From Protopterus annectens (taxonomy: Eukaryota; Chordata; Ceratodontiformes; Protopteridae), in the NCBI RefSeq assembly GCF_019279795.1, contig NC_056743.1, positions 625,081,748 through 625,145,747 of the forward strand: DNA of 64,000 nt. The letters are read 5' to 3'. The notes under the pieces are model-generated. The model made no database searches, had not been told where the DNA came from, and saw only the letters and a list, made by a program, of their open reading frames with translations. Of the stretch, positions 59,394 to 64,000 are shown piece by piece. A program made the translations under genes and the position numbers. Positions within the stretch are counted from its first letter, which is position 1; the number at the start of each line of letters is the position of its first letter.

Positions 59394-60999
59394 CAGTGGA
59401 TATTAAAAAGTTTGCACACCCCTATTAAAATGCCAGGTTTTTGTGATATAAAAAAATGAGACCACAATAAATCATTTCAAAACTTTTCCCACCTTTAATG
59501 TGACATATAACCTGTACAATTCAATTGAAAAACAAGCAAAGCTGTTAGGGAAAAAATATAAAAAATAAAAAACATACAATACGCTGGTTGCATAAGTGTG
59601 CACACCCTTAAACTAATAATTTGTTGAAGCACCTTTTGATTTAATTACAGCATTCAGTCTTTATGGGTACTCACCTACCATCAATTAAAGAGACTCTGAT
59701 TAACCCCAAATAAAGTTCAGCTGTCCTAGTAGGATTTTCCTGATGTACTCAGTTGCCTGCTACAGCAAAAGCCATGGTTCGCAGAGAGCTTACAAAGCAT
59801 CAAAGGGATCTCATTGTTGAAAGGTATCAGTCAGGAGAAGGGTACACAAAATTTCCACAGCATTGGATATACCATGGAACACAGTGAAGACAGTCATCAA
59901 AAAGTGGAGAAAATATGGGACAACAGTGACATTGCAAAGAACTGGACATCCCTCCAATATTGATGAAAAGACAAGACATAGAACTGGTCAGGGAGGCTGC
60001 CAAGAGACCTACAGCAACACTGAAGGAGCTGCAGGAATTTCTAGCAAGTACTGGTTATGTACTACATGTGACAACAATCTCCCGTATTCTCTATATGTCT
60101 GGACTGTGGGGTAGAGTTGCAAGACGAAAGCCATTTCTTACACAGAAAAACATCCAGGCCCAGACAAAATTTGCAAAACAATACATCAAGTCTCCCAAAA
60201 GCATGTGGGAAAATGTGTTATGGTCTGATGAGACCAAGGTTGAACTTTTTGGCCACAATTCCAAAAATTACATTTGGCACAAAAACAACACTTTGCATCA
60301 GCAAAAAAAAAACTATCCTCACGGTGAAGCATGGTGGTGGCAGTATCATGCTTTGAGGATGTTTTCTTCAGCTGAAACTGGGGCTTTAGTCAAGGTGGAG
60401 GGAATTATGAACTATTCTAAATACCAGTCACTTTTGGCCCAAAATCTTCAAGCGTCTACTAGAAAGCTGAAGATGAAGAGGAATTTCACTTTTCAACATG
60501 ACAATGACCCCAAGCATACATCCAAATCAACAAAAGAATGGCTTCACCAGAAGAAGATTAAAGTTTTGGAATGGCCCAGCCATAGCCCAGACCTTAATCC
60601 AATAGAAAAATCTGTGGGGTGACCTGAAGAGGGCTGAGATGCCCTTGTAATCTGATAGATTTCCAGCACTTTTGCAAGGAAGAGTGGGCAAATATTACCA
60701 AGTCAAGATGTGCCATACTGATAGACTCCTACCCAAGAAGACTGAATGCTGTAATTAAATCAAAAGGTGCTTCAGCAAAGTATTAGTTTAAGGGTGTGCA
60801 CACTTGTGCAACCAGCATATTGCACGTTTTTTACTTTTTATATTTTTTCCCCTAACATTTTTTTTTTCAATTGAATTGTACAGGTTATAAGTCACATTAA
60901 AGGTGGGAAAAGTTTTGAAATGATTTATTGTGATTTCATTTTTTATATCATAAAAACCTGACATTTTAACAGGAGTGTGTACACTTTCTATATCCACTG
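59394..60999 (+). mobile_element. Tc1/mariner (Tc1-like) transposon
   Basis: About 1606 bp, the usual Tc1 size. Ends read CAGTGGATAT on the left and ATATCCACTG on the right. Long terminal inverted repeats (roughly 250-265 bp, imperfect, with internal repeats of GTGTGCACACCCTTAAACTA type) fit the IR/DR structure. Left flank TA at 59392-59393; the right flank reads GA, so one copy of the TA duplication has mutated. It carries a broken transposase. It is probably long inactive. Confidence 0.93.
59774..60660 (+). pseudogene. Tc1-like transposase, frameshifted (DD34E)
   Basis: A start ATG at 59774 gives MVRRELTKHQRDLIVERYQS, then the frame changes so that the helix-turn-helix part continues from about 59850 ([33 protein letters not shown]). 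A second change leads to the main frame from 59960, with [20 protein letters not shown]. Catalytic residues: D in [12 protein letters not shown] (60227), D in [11 protein letters not shown] (60500) and E in SPDLNPIE (60605), 34 residues after the second D. An extra A in the A-run at 60303 and a lost base near 60355 shift the frame between them. An inserted A at about 60608 causes premature termination. Domains: N-terminal paired-like HTH, then DDE catalytic core. Confidence 0.92.
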
Positions 61000-61000
61000 G

Positions 61001-64000
61001 AATTCAATGTGGTTTTGAGTGTGGAGACAGATAAAAGTGGCGTTAAATGATTAGTGATAGAAGATATGGGTTGTGTTTTGGAAGTGAGATATTTTGAGGA
61101 AGAACTGATTTGAGAGTCAGAACTGAGTCACCATGACATTTAGTTTTTGTCAACCAAAAAGCCTAAAGAGGTGCTAAGAGTGAATAGGAGTAAGGCAACT
61201 AACATCTTGGAAACTATACGAATCAAGCTGTGGAATCTGATGGGAATGTTTGCCATTTACATGAACAGGATGGAGGTTGTCACTGCTGAGGATGTAAAAT
61301 ACATGCATGACCAAAAGAAAGACTTGCAGCCAGCTAGGCAGTAAATAGTAGAAACCCCTGAAAAGGCAGCAAGGACATTTAAAAACTTAACAAATCAGGT
61401 TGTATTTCCCTAAACTTGAAGATAAAGTATGTAAATGTAATTCTAATGCTTTGGAGGAAGAGGGAAAATGATTTATTGGATTGTATGTGAATCAAAACAG
61501 CTTAGACTGGATTGATTTCACTAAGTACTCATTGGGTGCTACATCAGTGAAGCAGTTGCTCCTGCCTGAAAGGGAGGTTAATTATGGTAAACCCACACTG
61601 ACTGAATTTGTGGTAAAATGCTGCTTCTGGAACTAGACTATTCCAATATGACTTTAAAGAGATATTTTAGGTTTGCTGATATGACGAGAGCAGCCATAAA
61701 GTATTAACATTTAAGTTTTCATTACCTGCTAAATTAAAGATGTATTGAAATGGGAAAGTATTTATTTTATTTATTTACATCCATTTATTGACCTGGTTAG
61801 TGAAACTGAATTACTTGACTATTTTCGGCCTTTACAAGTTAAGTTATTTCAGCAGTAGTGAAGACAGCATTGTCTGTACTAGTGAATATGTACTGCATAC
61901 GTATCACACTTTATTTTGTTTGTCGATTTGTTTTTTTTGGGGCGGTTGTAATGGTGTACAGTACATTTTAGCCATCAGTCATTGGCTTCCTGACGGCTGG
62001 CCAGCTATAACATTTCAAAGCTCCTTGTTTTGACATTCTGGGGTTTCACTTAGATGGACGTTCACTTGAAAGCTGCAGAGCATGTCATACTCGACATTTT
62101 AAGCATTTGTTCATCTAATACAGACCCGACATTAAAATAAAATAAAAATGAGGAATTATGGAAGAGGGGATGGGAGAAAATTGTGAAAATTTGTGATAGG
62201 TATAGGGAAGTACCTTCGGAATTTTTTTAGAGATGAGTGATTGCTTTATTTGCATTTAGAGGTATGAGAGGACCGAGTCCTTGAAGAATTTAGCTGCAAA
62301 AGGTGGATAAAAGTGGTGGCATTTTATGATCTTTACAGAGTGACTGATTAAATAAGGGAAATTCTACAGAGATTGACTTAGATAAAATGGAGCAAGATAG
62401 AAAAGGGTTTAAATGAACTTTGCATCATTGATAACATAAGAAATAAACGAAAGGGAAAAAAATCAAGTTTGCCTGAGACGATAGTTTTATTTGCAAAAGG
62501 GACTTCTAGTAGAAAATGATGACTCATATTTCTTTGAACAGGGCTAGACAATAAACAAGCATGTGGTGGCAATGTCCCATTTGGAGATGAGCAACTTGAT
62601 TGAATGGTCCTCTCTAGTGAAGCTGCCATACATATATATTATTTTAAATGCTTGCATGTTTATTCCTGTTTAGGAAAATTTTATTTTAGCTCAAATTATA
62701 AAGTTCAGCCATATTAAAAAAAGATTTATAGATTTCTTAAATATTGGTTACACAGGGAAGCCCTTACATATTTGTTTATTAATCCCTTTCATATGCTACA
62801 ATGATGTTTGAGGGAGGCTAAACTGTCTGTGAGGAGACTTTTTCATAACATGAGAGCTGCTGTTTTGGCTTCATAAAAATGTAATACAAAAGGAGACTTT
62901 TTGAAAGTTATGAACTACCGCAGTGACTTTATTTTAAACTATTATTTAGCTAACATTGGATTGATTCAAGTTTTTATAAGTATATGGTGACATTTAACCA
63001 AGTGCTTGAAAAAGTATGCTTGACGCGAAGAAATTTAAATATCACTGTTGTAAAGAGAGTTGTTTACAAAACAATATTTAAATAAAAAAAAACATTGCAC
63101 CCTTGTTTGTAATTAGGTTTGTTATATCAAAGAAGAAATGGTTGCACATAACTTGTTAAATCACTGTAATTTAACATAATGACTGATTCAGTCCTTAAAT
63201 AATTGTAAATTGTTATTAAACCTTTACTAATATTATTGATGGCTTTAAAGTTTGGGCAGTAAGTTGGTTTATCAGTAGTAGATAGTTAATGAAATAGAGG
63301 TTGCCTACTAAGATTAAGTAACAGCGAGAAAGCAAAGATCTGCAAACAATAGTTAAAGCTGGCCAGCGAGGGCTGGAAAAGCAGTGTCAAAGGCATAAAA
63401 GTTGCCTACTTGCCTTTGGTATACAAAGTTGTGGGTTCTATTCTCATACCAAGTAGATAGACCTCTGACACTGCAATGCAGCATAAGAGGGATTTATATT
63501 CCCTTTTATTGGAAACTTATTTAGTACCAGTCTCCATAGGAAATCCTGACACTCTACTATCTTGGTAAACTACTTTTTTTTTACTTTAAAAGCTCTAATC
63601 ATCTCTTCTGGTATATTTTTCCATGGATTTGCATAATAATATTTTTCCATCACATTATTATATCACATCCTTCTATATTTTTCTATATTATCAATTTTTA
63701 TTTTCCATGTTAGTATTTTTTTCTTGATACACATATTTTTTCTTTTTTTTCTTATTCTCATCAGTTCTTGTACTTATACTTAAGCATTCTCACTATTAAA
63801 TTCTCATTACTTTCTTTTACTCACTTTAATACTCCATACAAGTTTAAAGAATGCACGACTAGATTTAGTAACCCTGATCCCCCTTCATCCTGACTCATAT
63901 ACAACACACCTCTTTTCACTGGACTTAATCTTGAACCCCATTTGAAAGAAAATACCAATTACACAATTTCATTTTCATATTTTACTGTGATCATGTAAAC
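61001..64000. other. Unassigned sequence with a possible SINE near 63.4 kb
   Basis: No gene recognised. A short TTTA-rich run is at 61763-61785. T-rich runs and AT-rich text dominate after 63540. Confidence 0.35.
63361..63490 (+). mobile_element. Possible tRNA-derived SINE
   Basis: A-box-like AGCAGTGTCAAAGGCATAAA (from 63382), a CTTTGGTATACAAAG-type hairpin, then GTGGGTTCTATTCTCATACC (B-box-like, near 63431). It resembles the head of the SINE at 15.19 kb in layout (...TTGCCTT...AAA...GGGTT...TCTCA). End points not defined. Confidence 0.45.

Overview
This window is vertebrate nuclear DNA, not prokaryotic. It has no dense open reading frames. What it holds is three small immunoglobulin-domain exons with good splice sites, many decayed non-LTR retrotransposons of the CR1, L2, L1/Tx1 and possibly RTE clades, a dead Ty3/gypsy element, a Tc1 transposon, tRNA-derived SINEs and long CA/GT/TA/TC microsatellites. 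An intron of about 32.5 kb packed with repeats and the mix of CR1, L2, Tc1 and fish/amphibian-style SINEs suggest a large repeat-rich genome, such as a lobe-finned fish, amphibian or basal ray-finned fish. The species cannot be fixed from the sequence alone.

The host gene is on the minus strand. Exons at 38117-38299, 37321-37445 and 4685-4820 join in compatible phases (1/1, 1/0, 0/1). They encode the end of one Ig domain and all of the next, and resemble the MCAM/BCAM/ALCAM (or VCAM1) group of adhesion molecules. Neither gene end is in the window, and the outer exons were not found.

Layout: 0-5.9 kb has a CR1 endonuclease scrap, a TC tract of about 585 bp, two foldback elements, Ig exon 3 and an almost perfect 164-bp-arm palindrome. 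6.3-9.1 kb is an L1/Tx1 element followed by an inverted L2 5' end. 11.7-15.8 kb is an L2 copy on plus with a SINE inside it. 16.0-19.9 kb is an L2 copy on minus, split by a DNA transposon with a 9-bp target duplication. 20.4-24.7 kb is a Ty3/gypsy relic holding a second retrotransposon fragment. 24.9-33.3 kb has CR1 copies, a tandem array of about 220-270 bp units and SINEs. 34.6-36.0 kb is a 48-bp minisatellite and a CA-linked duplication. 37.3-38.3 kb has Ig exons 2 and 1. 39-45 kb is a mosaic of L2, CR1 and SINE pieces. 47.9-49.6 kb is the best preserved CR1 copy. 50.0-51.3 kb is a non-autonomous DNA transposon with an 8-bp target duplication. 53-58.3 kb has an RTE-like scrap, a CR1 scrap and a long CR1/L2-type element with an esterase-like ORF1. 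59.4-61.0 kb is a Tc1 element. 61-64 kb is mostly unassigned.

The most interesting signal is a set of short foldback insertions (1.25 kb, 2.96 kb, 5.5 kb, 42.1 kb; related motifs near 47.1 and 47.8 kb). Each carries a CTGANGA...GAAA arrangement like a hammerhead ribozyme core next to inverted arms. Three of them are flanked by 12-14 bp direct repeats that look like target-site duplications. They look like small Penelope-like or other ribozyme-bearing retroelements. This is inference from reading by eye; no search or fold was run.
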